Assembly (NCBI RefSeq): GCF_002332255.1 | Contig: NZ_NRGW01000001.1 | Location: 2,294,001-2,358,000 of the forward strand | Direction of reading: 5' to 3' | DNA: 64,000 nt | From: Halomonas sp. JB37 | GTDB lineage: Bacteria; Pseudomonadota; Gammaproteobacteria; Pseudomonadales; Halomonadaceae | Part shown: one piece after another, positions 17,717 through 27,103 of the stretch | How positions within the stretch are numbered: the first letter of the stretch is position 1 | How the letters are laid out: each line of letters opens with the position of its first letter | Translations under genes and position numbers: made by a program | Notes under the pieces: generated by a model | Databases searched by the model: none | The model's input: only the letters and a program-made list of their open reading frames with translations | Told to the model about the DNA's origin: nothing

Positions 17717-18658
17717 ATGCGCTTTTCTGCTAATTCTTTCATGGCTAATTGCTTCATTGTTAAGCCCTTGATCGGCGCCTGTGCCGTATCTTTGACGGCA
17801 TTCTCTTACGCCAGCGCTAATGAGCCGGTGGTCGTCTCATCAAAAATCGATACGGAAGGTTCCGTGCTGGGTGAGCTGATTATTCAGACTCTTGAGCGCA
17901 ATGACATTGCTACCGAAAACCGCTTGCAGCTAGGCGCTACCAGCGTGGTTCGTACAGCCTTAGAAGCTGGTGAAATTGATGTGTACCCAGAGTACACGGG
18001 GAACGGCGCCTTCTTCTTTGATATGACCGACAGCGGCGTGTGGAATGACGCTGACAAGGCGTATGAAACCGTTCGAGAACGCGATGCAGAGCAAGGCTTA
18101 GTGTGGTTACAGCCTGCTAGCGCTAACAACACCTGGGCAATGAGTATCCGTGAAGACGTCGCCACCGAGAATGATCTAGTAAGCCTCGATGATCTGGCCG
18201 CCTATTTAGCTGACGGTGGCGCGTTCAAATTTGCGGCTAGCGCTGAGTTTGTAGAATCAGCGCTAGCGCTTCCAGCGTTCCAGCAAGCCTATGGCTTTAC
18301 ATTGGGCGATGATCAGCTGCTGGTGCTTTCCGGAGGTAACACCGCCGCTACTATGCGCGCCGCAGCGCAGCAGACCAGCGGTGTTAACGGCGCTATGACG
18401 TATGGCACGGACGGCGGATTAAAAGCCTTGGGTTTAGTGGTTCTGGAAGATACCAAGGGCGTACAGCCCGTTTATCAACCTGCGCCCGTAGTACGTGAAA
18501 GTGTCCTGTCCGAGTATCCGGAAATGGAAGCGTTACTTAACGAAGTGTTCGTCACTCTCGACTTAGATACGCTGCAAACGCTTAATGCCGATGTGGCGGT
18601 TAACGGCTTGTCGCCGGCCCAAGTGGCCAGTGACTATCTTGACACGCTGGATCAGTAG
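17717..18658 (+). CDS. yehZ: Osmoprotectant ABC transporter, substrate-binding protein (YehZ/OsmF type)
   Basis: Periplasmic binding protein of a glycine-betaine/choline-type importer. 313 residues with an N-terminal signal peptide (hydrophobic stretch about 12-32, cleavage probably after YASA). The mature part matches the OpuAC-like fold: VVVSSKIDTEGSVLGELI, the DVYPEYTGNGAFF segment that lines the ligand pocket, and the C-terminal VNGLSPAQVASDYL. AAAGGAATTCC precedes the ATG. The gene order binding protein, permease, ATPase, permease is that of E. coli yehZYXW. The actual ligand is not readable from sequence; the E. coli system has low betaine affinity. Confidence 0.85.
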   Translation: MRFSANSFMANCFIVKPLIGACAVSLTAFSYASANEPVVVSSKIDTEGSVLGELIIQTLERNDIATENRLQLGATSVVRTALEAGEIDVYPEYTGNGAFFFDMTDSGVWNDADKAYETVRERDAEQGLVWLQPASANNTWAMSIREDVATENDLVSLDDLAAYLADGGAFKFAASAEFVESALALPAFQQAYGFTLGDDQLLVLSGGNTAATMRAAAQQTSGVNGAMTYGTDGGLKALGLVVLEDTKGVQPVYQPAPVVRESVLSEYPEMEALLNEVFVTLDLDTLQTLNADVAVNGLSPAQVASDYLDTLDQ

Positions 18659-18707
18659 CGCCTGATCTCGTTAATTACTAGTCTTTGATGCTCAGGATGA
18701 TTCATTA

Positions 18708-19907
18708 ATGTCGCTACGGGATGCACTGCCGACCCCCCGCATCCACCGAGATGGGCTGAACCCTAATGCTGTGCTGATTAGCCTTAGCATTGTCATGCTG
18801 GCGGCATTCTGGACATTAGACATGGTGAGCATGGCCCCCAATCGAATTGTATTGGGAACCGGCTATAGTGCCCCGGCAGCGTTTGGCTGGCCCGGTGCAC
18901 TGTTAGCCACGCTACTGTTCTGCGCCATTAGTTTTTTAGCGTGGCAGCCAAGTCAGCGCCACTACCAAGCGCTGCTAGCGGCGGTGGTTATGCTAATGGC
19001 CTTAATGCCGTTCGGATTAATAGTCAGCAGCTTTTTATTAATTGAGCCTGAACTTGCCCAGGCGCGTTTAGGCCTGGGAGCCGGGTACTGGGTGACGCTG
19101 TTCATACTGTTGCTGTGTTTGGTAGAGCTGCGTTTACGCCTAAACCTAACACGCCTATGGCCCACACTGTTGCTCAGTGGCATTGCCTTAGTGTGGTGGC
19201 TGTGCGCCACGCTCTGGTTAGATAGTCTTGCTTTGGTGCAAGAGTTTAAAGCGCGTGATCAGCTGTTTCTCCGCGCTGTTGGCCAGCATATGACGCTGGT
19301 GGGTATTGCCGTTAGCGTGAGCATTGTATTGGGGCTTGCGCTGGCGCTATTAATGCGCCGCTACGCACGGCTACAGAAAGTCGCCTTCACGGTACTCAAT
19401 TTCCTTCAAACGATTCCTAGCATTGCACTGTTTGGCTTACTGCTGGCACCGCTTGCCTGGCTTGCCGTTAACGTGCCTTTTTTAGCCAAGCTTGGCGTTA
19501 GCGGTATTGGCACAACGCCTGCTTTAATCGCATTGATAGCCTACAGCCTGCTTCCCATGGTACGTAACACCTATACCGCGCTTGAAGAGGTTAGCCCTGT
19601 GACATTAGAGGCTGCCAAAGGTATGGGCATGCGTGCTAGCCAGCGATTTTGGCAGGTGCGGCTGCCGCTGGCGCTACCGGTGCTGTTAGAGGGCGTTCGC
19701 ATTACCACAGTTCAAGCTATTGGATTGACCGCCGTGGCGGCGCTGATTGGTGCAGGAGGCCTTGGCACCTTTATTTTTCAAGGTTTAGGTCAGGCGGCAA
19801 TGGATATGGTTTTGCTTGGCGCATTGCCTATTTTAATGCTGGCTCTCGTAGTTGATGCAGGTTTGGGGGCGCTGGCTGAAGCGCTGCGCCCCGGGGGGGC
19901 AAGATGA
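18708..19907 (+). CDS. yehY: Osmoprotectant ABC transporter permease (YehY type)
   Basis: Inner-membrane permease, 399 residues. The N-terminal half adds about four or five membrane helices before the standard binding-protein-dependent permease domain (about 190-395). The permease domain holds the EEVSPVTLEAAKGMGM coupling loop that contacts the ATPase. The extra N-terminal helices are a feature of YehY. Its stop overlaps the ATPase start by 4 bases (ATGA), so translation is coupled. Partner permease is the gene at 20859. Confidence 0.85.
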   Translation: MSLRDALPTPRIHRDGLNPNAVLISLSIVMLAAFWTLDMVSMAPNRIVLGTGYSAPAAFGWPGALLATLLFCAISFLAWQPSQRHYQALLAAVVMLMALMPFGLIVSSFLLIEPELAQARLGLGAGYWVTLFILLLCLVELRLRLNLTRLWPTLLLSGIALVWWLCATLWLDSLALVQEFKARDQLFLRAVGQHMTLVGIAVSVSIVLGLALALLMRRYARLQKVAFTVLNFLQTIPSIALFGLLLAPLAWLAVNVPFLAKLGVSGIGTTPALIALIAYSLLPMVRNTYTALEEVSPVTLEAAKGMGMRASQRFWQVRLPLALPVLLEGVRITTVQAIGLTAVAALIGAGGLGTFIFQGLGQAAMDMVLLGALPILMLALVVDAGLGALAEALRPGGAR

Positions 19908-20866
19908 TTGAGCTTGCGCACGTCTCTAAGCGATTTGGCAGTGAAATCGCGGTAAACGATATCTCGTTACGGATACCCAAAGGCAAGTTCTGCGCATTAG
20001 TCGGCACCTCCGGCTGCGGTAAATCGACGACGCTGCGTATGATTAATCGCTTGATCGCGCATAGCGAGGGCGAAATCATCCTCGATGGAGCATCGATCGA
20101 AACGTACGACCCGGTAAAACTACGCCGTCGGATTGGCTATGTTATTCAACATACGGGGCTATTTCCTCACTGGAGCGTGGCGCGCAACATTGGCCTGGTT
20201 CCGCGGTTGTTAAAGTGGCCATCAATAGACGTTCAGGCGCGTGTAGAAGAGCTGATGCAGTTGCTGGGCTTGCCGGTCGAAGAGTTCGGGCATAAATATC
20301 CCCACCAGCTTTCGGGTGGCCAAGCGCAGCGGGTAGGCGTTGCGCGCGCACTCGCTGCCAATCCCGATATAATGCTGATGGACGAACCCTTTGGCGCGCT
20401 TGATCCTATCACCCGTGAAAAACTGCAGGATGAACTAGCAAAACTGCAGGCGCGAATGCACAAAACCATTGTGTTCGTGACTCACGATATGGACGAAGCG
20501 CTAAAGCTAGCCGACCACTTGGTTGTCATGCGAGATGGGCGGATTGTCCAGCAGGGCTCACCCCTTGCACTGTTAAAGCATCCCGCCGATCCTTTTGTTG
20601 AATCGCTGCTAGGCGGCCTTGAGCGGGGCTTGAAACAAGCGGCACTAACGCGGGTTAAAGACCACATGAACTCGCTGGGTTCAGCGCTGCCTGCCCAGTC
20701 ACGTATTCCCGCGGACTTTTCACTGCGCCAGGCGCTATCTATGATGCTGCGCGACCATAGCGATCGGCTAACCGTTGTCGATCAGCATGATGTACCTGTC
20801 GGCGAGCTTTCGTTACGCAAAATTGTAAAAGAAGCCCATCTGGACAAAGGCAATTCGCGTGAGTAA
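19904..20866 (+). CDS. yehX: Osmoprotectant ABC transporter ATPase (YehX type)
   Basis: ATPase subunit, 320 residues. Walker A is GTSGCGKST, the signature LSGGQAQRVGVARAL, and Walker B MLMDEPFGALDP, followed by the H-loop FVTHDMDEA. The C-terminal 60 residues (IPADFSLRQALSMML) resemble a single CBS motif, half of the pair that senses ionic strength in OpuA-type importers. It overlaps both neighbouring genes, so the operon is tightly coupled. Whether one CBS motif is enough for osmosensing is open. Confidence 0.87.
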   Translation: MIELAHVSKRFGSEIAVNDISLRIPKGKFCALVGTSGCGKSTTLRMINRLIAHSEGEIILDGASIETYDPVKLRRRIGYVIQHTGLFPHWSVARNIGLVPRLLKWPSIDVQARVEELMQLLGLPVEEFGHKYPHQLSGGQAQRVGVARALAANPDIMLMDEPFGALDPITREKLQDELAKLQARMHKTIVFVTHDMDEALKLADHLVVMRDGRIVQQGSPLALLKHPADPFVESLLGGLERGLKQAALTRVKDHMNSLGSALPAQSRIPADFSLRQALSMMLRDHSDRLTVVDQHDVPVGELSLRKIVKEAHLDKGNSRE

Positions 20867-21599
20867 TTCGCTATGGCGATGGCCGCTGCTGTGGATCTCG
20901 CTACTGCTTATCAGCGTTGTGGGAATGTCTGCTGCTGAGCCACTTTTTCACTGGGTAGAACCCGATGCTCGGCAGGTGATTTACAGTCGCGCCGATTTTT
21001 ATGTGCTACTCGGACGCCATCTTTTTGTTGTCGGCATCGCGGCGCTGGTGACGATTAGCATTGGTGTCTCAGCGGGGATTGCCGTCACCCGCAAGCGGGG
21101 CAGTGACTTTCTCCCTTTGGTAGGCCAGGTAGCATCATTGGGCCAAACCTTTCCGCCGGTGGCCGTTTTAGCGCTGGCAGTGCCGGTACTGGGCTTTGGT
21201 ACGCTGCCTATCATTGTGGCGTTAATGCTTTACGGGCTGCTTCCTATTGTGCGTAACACTCTTACGGGGCTGCAAGAAGTTGATGCTGAGCTTATAACCG
21301 CGGCTCATGCAATGGGCATGACGCCGTTACAAATATTACGCCAAGTAGAGCTGCCTTTAGCGGCCCCAGTTATATTGGCAGGCATCCGCACATCGGTGAC
21401 GATTAATATCGCCACGGCCGCACTAGGCGCGACCGTCGGGGCCAGCAACCTGGGCGACCCCATTATTTCCGGCATCGTTAATGGCAATATGGCCTATGTC
21501 GTTCAGGGGGCACTGACGATTGCGTTATTGGCGTTATCGGTCGATAGTCTGTTTGAAGTGCTGCAACGCCAGCTGCGTTCTCGTCTCTCTGCGTCTTAA
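20859..21599 (+). CDS. yehW: Osmoprotectant ABC transporter permease (YehW type)
   Basis: Second permease, 246 residues, with about six membrane helices and the coupling loop EVDAELITAAHAMGM. The start is a GTG at 20859 lying inside the last codons of the ATPase gene, an 8-base overlap. It has no N-terminal extension, unlike the first permease, and matches E. coli YehW in length (about 243). It is the last gene of the operon; no clear terminator follows. Confidence 0.85.
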   Translation: MSNSLWRWPLLWISLLLISVVGMSAAEPLFHWVEPDARQVIYSRADFYVLLGRHLFVVGIAALVTISIGVSAGIAVTRKRGSDFLPLVGQVASLGQTFPPVAVLALAVPVLGFGTLPIIVALMLYGLLPIVRNTLTGLQEVDAELITAAHAMGMTPLQILRQVELPLAAPVILAGIRTSVTINIATAALGATVGASNLGDPIISGIVNGNMAYVVQGALTIALLALSVDSLFEVLQRQLRSRLSAS

Positions 21600-21733
21600 G
21601 TAGCATCCCTAAAATCCTTGTGCTGCGTTACTGTCGCAGTAGTTGTGTTGGCCAATGGCAGATAAATCCACTGGCATGAATGGTCTTAACCAGCAACACT
21701 GCCCTCATAAGGGGTAAAACAAGGACAATATTC

Positions 21734-22936
21734 ATGACAAAGTACGTACACCAGCCGGATTTTATGACCGGTGATGAGCTTTCGATACCCACGTTTAGCC
21801 TGCTTGATCCCGAAGGTGATCTTTACCCAGGCGCCGTAGAGCCCGCCCTTGAACGTGACCACGCTCGGCGTATTTATCAAGCGATGCTCGCTACGCGTAT
21901 TTTAGACGAGCGGATGCTGGCGGCTCAGCGCCAAGGGCGTCTCAGCTTCTATATGCAGTGCACCGGGGAGGAAGCGGCCGTTGTGGGAGCCGCTGCGGCT
22001 CTTAATGATGCCGATATGATCATGGCACAGTACCGTGAGCAGGGCGCCTTGATGTATCGCGGCTTCTCAATTGACGAGTTTATGAATCAGCTCTTCGGCA
22101 ATGACCTGGATTACGGCAAGGGTCGGCAAATGCCAATTCACTATGGGTCGCGTAAGCTTCACTACATGACCATCTCGTCGCCTTTAGCGACACAAATCCC
22201 ACAGGCAACGGGCTATGCGTATGGGCAAAAGCTCGCGGGTAACGGTCACTGCACGCTAACCTTCTTTGGCGAAGGTGCCGCATCAGAAGGTGATTTCCAC
22301 GCCGCGTTAAATATGGCGTCGGTGCACCAGGTGCCGGTTATTTTCTTCTGTCGTAATAACGGCTATGCCATTTCAACGCCTGCCGTTGAGCAGTTTGCCG
22401 CTGATGGCATTGCGCCGCGTGCCTTTGGCTACCATATGCACGTTATTCGCGTTGACGGTAACGATGTGTTGGCCGTCTATGAAGCGACCCGCCAGGCACG
22501 CAAAATCGCCGTGGAGCGCAACCAGCCGGTACTGATTGAAGCGATGAGCTATCGCCTTGCGGCACACTCGTCCTCGGATGACCCTTCTGGCTATCGTTCT
22601 AAAGACGAAGAAGAACTGTGGCGCGCCAAAGACCCGGTGCTACGGCTTCACAAATGGCTTTTGAAAAAGCAGTGGTGGAGCGAAGAAGAAGAGACCGCTC
22701 AGCAAGAAACACTGCGTCGTGAAGTACTGGAGACCATGAAGCGCGCTGAAAAACGCTCATCCCCGCCCCTTGAGAGTTTAATCAGTGATGTATATGCCGA
22801 CATTACCCCCGAGCTGCAGCGTCAATTTGATCAGCTTAAGCGGCATATTCGTCGTTATCCGGATGCCTATCCTCGTGGCGCCAAGTCGCTAGATTTGGGC
22901 GTCGGCTCAGGCACTGATTCTCAGGGAGAGGCGTAA
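21734..22936 (+). CDS. bkdA1: Branched-chain 2-oxoacid dehydrogenase E1 alpha subunit
   Basis: Thiamine-diphosphate decarboxylase subunit acting on 2-oxo acids from valine, leucine and isoleucine. 400 residues from the ATG at 21734 (AAGGACA upstream). The TPP/Mg motif reads [11 protein letters not shown] (179-189) through [12 protein letters not shown], the same wording as mitochondrial BCKDH E1 alpha. The C-terminal [14 protein letters not shown] also resembles the mitochondrial type. The phosphorylation-loop region [17 protein letters not shown] keeps a serine (Ser279) where mammalian E1 alpha is switched off by its kinase. Operon: E1beta one base later, then E2, then a protein kinase. Confidence 0.92.
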   Translation: MTKYVHQPDFMTGDELSIPTFSLLDPEGDLYPGAVEPALERDHARRIYQAMLATRILDERMLAAQRQGRLSFYMQCTGEEAAVVGAAAALNDADMIMAQYREQGALMYRGFSIDEFMNQLFGNDLDYGKGRQMPIHYGSRKLHYMTISSPLATQIPQATGYAYGQKLAGNGHCTLTFFGEGAASEGDFHAALNMASVHQVPVIFFCRNNGYAISTPAVEQFAADGIAPRAFGYHMHVIRVDGNDVLAVYEATRQARKIAVERNQPVLIEAMSYRLAAHSSSDDPSGYRSKDEEELWRAKDPVLRLHKWLLKKQWWSEEEETAQQETLRREVLETMKRAEKRSSPPLESLISDVYADITPELQRQFDQLKRHIRRYPDAYPRGAKSLDLGVGSGTDSQGEA

Positions 22937-22937
22937 C

Positions 22938-23915
22938 ATGGCCACAATGAATATGCTCCAGGCGATCAATAACGCCCTGGATATCGCCATGGCAGAAGAT
23001 GAAAAAGTCATTTGTTTTGGCGAAGATGTGGGTATTTTTGGCGGCGTGTTTCGTGCCACTAGCCATCTGCAGGAGAAGTATGGCAAATCGCGCTGCTTCA
23101 ATACGCCGCTGGTTGAGCAGGGCATTATTGGGTTTGCCAATGGTTTGGCAGCCCAAGGCTCAGTGCCCGTAGCGGAAATTCAATTTGCCGACTACATTTT
23201 TCCGGCATTCGATCAAATCGTCAATGAAACTGCCAAATTCCGCTACCGGTCAGGTGACCTATTCAACGTCGGTGGGCTGACCATTCGCACTCCATACGGT
23301 GGCGGTATTGCGGGGGGGCTCTATCACTCCCAGTCGCCAGAAGCCTATTTTACCCATACGCCAGGTTTAAAAGTGGTGGTGCCGCGTAATCCTTATCAGG
23401 CCAAAGGGTTGCTGCTGGCTGCTATTCGTGACCCGGACCCAGTGCTTTTTCTGGAACCCAAACGTCTCTATCGCGCCGCGGTAGGCGAAGTGCCCGAAGA
23501 GGACTTTCAGCTGCCCATTGGTGAAGCTGAAGTAATCAAAGAAGGTACGGATATCACCGTGGTCGGCTGGGGCGCGCAGATGGAAGTTATTGGTAAAGCC
23601 GTTGAATTGGCCGAAGAGCAGGGGATCACCTGTGACGTCATTGACCTGCGCACGCTACTGCCTTGGGATGCCGATACGGTCGTCGAGTCGGTGCTTAAAA
23701 CAGGCCGCCTAGTCGTGAGCCATGAGGCGCCGTTAACCGGAGGCTTCGCCGGTGAAATTGCTGCCACCATTCAAGAACGTTGTTTTCTCTACCTTGAATC
23801 GCCCATCGCCCGGGTGACAGGGCTTGATACGCCTTTTCCGCTGGTATTGGAAAAAGAGTACATGCCTGATCACCTGAAAATTTTTGAAGCGATTCGCGAA
23901 AGCGTTAACTTTTAG
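22938..23915 (+). CDS. bkdA2: Branched-chain 2-oxoacid dehydrogenase E1 beta subunit
   Basis: Beta subunit of the E1 heterotetramer; it completes the TPP pocket and binds E2. 325 residues, normal length. Readable transketolase pyrimidine-domain motifs include [32 protein letters not shown] and [16 protein letters not shown], and the C-terminal transketolase domain starts at about residue 200 (TDITVVGWG). GGGAGAGG precedes the ATG, which is separated from the E1 alpha stop by one base. Confidence 0.94.
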   Translation: MATMNMLQAINNALDIAMAEDEKVICFGEDVGIFGGVFRATSHLQEKYGKSRCFNTPLVEQGIIGFANGLAAQGSVPVAEIQFADYIFPAFDQIVNETAKFRYRSGDLFNVGGLTIRTPYGGGIAGGLYHSQSPEAYFTHTPGLKVVVPRNPYQAKGLLLAAIRDPDPVLFLEPKRLYRAAVGEVPEEDFQLPIGEAEVIKEGTDITVVGWGAQMEVIGKAVELAEEQGITCDVIDLRTLLPWDADTVVESVLKTGRLVVSHEAPLTGGFAGEIAATIQERCFLYLESPIARVTGLDTPFPLVLEKEYMPDHLKIFEAIRESVNF

Positions 23916-23953
23916 CGGCTGAAAGCGCCTAAAAACGCATGGGGAGAATAACA

Positions 23954-25240
23954 ATGAGTGATTTTTTACTACCTGATATTGGCGAAGGCATTGTCGAGTG
24001 TGAAGTCGTCGAGTGGCACGTTGCTGAAGGTGACGTCATCGCTGAAGATCAGCCGATCGTTGAAGTCATGACCGATAAGGCACTGGTTGAAATCACCGCG
24101 CCTGAGGCGGGTATTGTTACCAAGCTTTACGTTCCTCAAGGCCAAATTGCTAAAGTGCACGCGCCGCTTTATGCCTACCAAATTGACGCTAAGCATGAGT
24201 CCGCTGGCTCTGTAACCTCGTCGGTAGCCGATCAATCCGGCACTGATGAAATGCCGGTCGAGCTGCCTGAACATGGTTCAGACTTGTCGACGGATACGGC
24301 CGCTCAGAAGTCCGGCGGCGAGTATGCGGGCGGCTATAAAGTCCCTGCAAGCCCTGCCGTTAGGCGCTTAGTGCGTGAGCACTCCCTAAAGCTTGCGGAC
24401 ATTGCGAGCAGTGGCAAAGATGGCCGAGTGCTAAAAGAGGACGTGCTGGCGCATTTAGACCAAGTGTCGCCAACTACTGCCTCTGCTAACGCGGCATCGA
24501 GCCAATCGGCGCTAGCAATGCCCGCCAACGGCACAGAGCCCAGGGTTGAGCCGTTACGCGGCATACGGGCCGTCATGGCGAAACGTATGGTGGAGGCGGC
24601 CAGCACTATTCCGCATTTCCACTATGGCGAAGAGATTGATGTTACCGCGCTGCTATCCTTAAGGGAGCGCTTAAAACCGCTGGCAGAGGCTCAGGGCGAG
24701 CGGCTAACGTTAATGCCGTTCTTTATGAAAGCGATGGCGCTGGCGGTTGCTGAAACGCCTATTCTCAATGCGCAGTTAAATACGGCGGGCAATGAACTAC
24801 ATTACTACCCACAGTGCAATATCGGTATGGCGGTGGATAGTAAAGCGGGCTTGATGGTGCCCAACGTTAAACGCGTTGAGCGGCTAACCTTGCTGGAAAT
24901 AGCCCGTGAAGTAGGCCGGTTAACGACGTCAGCCCGCGAGGGGAGAGTCGATCAAGCCGACCTGAAGGGTGGCACCATTAGCATATCGAACATCGGCGCT
25001 TTAGGTGGTACCTACGCCTCACCGATTATCAATGCACCGGAAGCCGCCATTGTTGCTATTGGCAAAACCCAGTGGCTGCCGCGTTTTGATGAAAGCGGCG
25101 CGGTTGTGCGTCGTGCCATCATGACCATTACCTGGGCAGGTGATCATCGCTTTATCGATGGCGGGACGATCGCGCGCTTTTGTAATACTTGGAAGGGGTT
25201 TCTGGAAACGCCGGACGCCATGCTGCTCCATTTGGCGTAA
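23954..25240 (+). CDS. bkdB: Lipoamide acyltransferase E2 of branched-chain 2-oxoacid dehydrogenase
   Basis: Core dihydrolipoyl acyltransferase that moves the acyl group from E1 to CoA. 428 residues from the ATG at 23954 (GGGGAG upstream). Domains: one lipoyl domain with Lys42 in VMTDKALVEI; an Ala/Ser-rich linker; a peripheral subunit-binding domain (VPASPAVRRLVREHSL, about 136-170); and the catalytic domain ending in the HRFIDGG active-site motif (His398). No E3 gene (lpdV) follows, so the complex must use a dihydrolipoamide dehydrogenase encoded elsewhere. The next gene, a kinase, starts 5 bases after the stop. Confidence 0.93.
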   Translation: MSDFLLPDIGEGIVECEVVEWHVAEGDVIAEDQPIVEVMTDKALVEITAPEAGIVTKLYVPQGQIAKVHAPLYAYQIDAKHESAGSVTSSVADQSGTDEMPVELPEHGSDLSTDTAAQKSGGEYAGGYKVPASPAVRRLVREHSLKLADIASSGKDGRVLKEDVLAHLDQVSPTTASANAASSQSALAMPANGTEPRVEPLRGIRAVMAKRMVEAASTIPHFHYGEEIDVTALLSLRERLKPLAEAQGERLTLMPFFMKAMALAVAETPILNAQLNTAGNELHYYPQCNIGMAVDSKAGLMVPNVKRVERLTLLEIAREVGRLTTSAREGRVDQADLKGGTISISNIGALGGTYASPIINAPEAAIVAIGKTQWLPRFDESGAVVRRAIMTITWAGDHRFIDGGTIARFCNTWKGFLETPDAMLLHLA

Positions 25241-25245
25241 CGTTG

Positions 25246-27093
25246 ATGTCTCAGGCACCGCTTCAGCAGTTTTATATACCCGAAGAGCAGTCGGTATATC
25301 TGCTGAGTCATCACGATGCCCGTAAGCTTAAAGACTGGGTGGCGCTGTGCCAAGCGCAGCTCACTCAGTTAGGTTACCAAGGCATTGAGTTAATTGGTAA
25401 AGGGGCTTACGGCTTCGTATTTGGCGGTAGCGCCACGCGCCAGGGTGCTACCGCTCATTACGTATTTAAGTTTTCACGCATCACCTTGCCAACCCATCTG
25501 CAAGAGCGCCTTGAAGAAGAGGCGTTTATGCTTGATCAGGTCTCGCATCCGCGAATCCCCGGCTTGATTACCTATCAGCGCTCCCGCGGCCAGTCTATTC
25601 TGGTGATGGAGCGTGCACCCGGCTGGAATTTAGAGCAGATCTCGCTTAAGCAGGGGCGTCTCTCTGCGCGCTTGATCGTGCGCATTGCCGCTCAGTTGGC
25701 CGATATTGTTATGGCTCTGCGGCGGGAGTCTGGGCCTAAGTCTCGGGCGGTGGTCCATGGTGATATCAAACCCTCCAATTTGGTGTATGACCCTGAGAAC
25801 GAATCGATTGCGCTAATCGACTGGGGCTCATCGGTGTTTGCTCAGCTAGATGCCGAGCTGCAGTTTGTTGGCGCCAACGTGATGGAGCTAATGTCGGACA
25901 ATCTGCAGCAAACCAATGCCCGCCTAGGAGATGTTTACTTTATCGGAGAGGAGCAGTTGAACGGGGCGCTCTCATCGCCGCGGTTTGATGAGCAGGGTGT
26001 TGCGGGCACTCTGTATGCTCTTGCTTCTGCTCAGTCCTGCCGCTTTGGCCACCGGGCTATTCCTGCCTGCTCGCTGGGCTTACCTATGGAGTTTGCGCGT
26101 ACTTTGGACGGTATGTTGGATCCGGATGCTTACATTCGGCGTAAAGCCGGCGACTATTTTTTACATCATATGGCGCGAATGGCCAGAATAGTGATGATCG
26201 ATCTGCCCACATCTCTCGATGTGCCGCTGGTGCCTGTTTGGGGCCGCCCGGCTCAGCAGGAAATTGATACCGTTGTGTATAGCTCACGCAAAGCTTTTCT
26301 ACGCGAAGCCAATGCCCAAGAAACCCTTAATGACGTCAATGATGTGCAGCTGGATCGCTATTACAAGCAGTTTATGCAAGGCATGGGCGAGGCTGAAAAA
26401 GCATTTTTGGCCTCGGTAAGCCGCTTAGGAAAATACCCCGTAGTGGGCGGTTTGGCAGTGCGCTGGGAGCGGGAAGGGGTATACATCGACTCTTCGCTAA
26501 ACCTTCACGACCCTGCACTCAAGCCTGCCTTTATAGAAGCAGTCAATAACATGGTGCACTTGGCCCGGGCCATTCATCGCCAGGGGGTATTTAAAAGCTG
26601 CCTGTTTAATGCTCGCCAGACCCTGCACTTAGAGCGTGCTTCAGCAGATGACGCATTTGTCCGCGAATCAACGATGACCATCAGCTATGAGCTAAGTGCG
26701 ATGCCAGAGCTTGAAGACCGTACGCGCCAGCACAGCTATTTTGAAGACGGTCCTGACCCTGAAGAGCTACTGGTGCTGCCTGCCTCAATAATGCGAGTGC
26801 TGCAGCAGCTCAACGATATTCACCACACCGGTATGATTATTTTTGAAGCACTGCCTCAGCACCTCAAAATCCACAGTTACTACCGGTTACTAGACCCTGG
26901 TAAAGAGCGTGAGTTTGGCACGCTACTGGACAACATTCTGGCATCGGTTAGCGAAATTGAAGGCCTGGGAGTATCTGGGTTTATGAAAATGCCCTATAAA
27001 GACACCCGCTATTTTACTCACCTTGAGAAGCAGCCTGAGCGCTTTTATCCTCGCGACCCGCGGGAATATGTCAAGAAACAGGCAACGCAGTAA
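25246..27093 (+). CDS. Hanks-type protein kinase linked to the bkd operon
   Basis: Cytoplasmic eukaryotic-like kinase, 615 residues, no membrane segment. Readable kinase motifs: glycine-rich loop GKGAYGFVFG (51-60), VAIK-type lysine Lys75 (YVFKFSR), helix-C glutamates near 91-92, catalytic loop HGDIKPSNLV (171-180, HGD in place of HRD, with Asp173 and Asn178), and the metal-binding DWG (192-194, in place of DFG). All residues needed for catalysis appear present. The C-terminal 300 or so residues match no domain I know. I chose the ATG at 25246; longer in-frame starts overlap E2. The 5-base gap implies co-transcription with the dehydrogenase. Its substrate is unknown; E1 alpha is an attractive guess. 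Confidence 0.8.
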   Translation: MSQAPLQQFYIPEEQSVYLLSHHDARKLKDWVALCQAQLTQLGYQGIELIGKGAYGFVFGGSATRQGATAHYVFKFSRITLPTHLQERLEEEAFMLDQVSHPRIPGLITYQRSRGQSILVMERAPGWNLEQISLKQGRLSARLIVRIAAQLADIVMALRRESGPKSRAVVHGDIKPSNLVYDPENESIALIDWGSSVFAQLDAELQFVGANVMELMSDNLQQTNARLGDVYFIGEEQLNGALSSPRFDEQGVAGTLYALASAQSCRFGHRAIPACSLGLPMEFARTLDGMLDPDAYIRRKAGDYFLHHMARMARIVMIDLPTSLDVPLVPVWGRPAQQEIDTVVYSSRKAFLREANAQETLNDVNDVQLDRYYKQFMQGMGEAEKAFLASVSRLGKYPVVGGLAVRWEREGVYIDSSLNLHDPALKPAFIEAVNNMVHLARAIHRQGVFKSCLFNARQTLHLERASADDAFVRESTMTISYELSAMPELEDRTRQHSYFEDGPDPEELLVLPASIMRVLQQLNDIHHTGMIIFEALPQHLKIHSYYRLLDPGKEREFGTLLDNILASVSEIEGLGVSGFMKMPYKDTRYFTHLEKQPERFYPRDPREYVKKQATQ

Positions 27094-27103
27094 CGGCCAG
27101 GCA

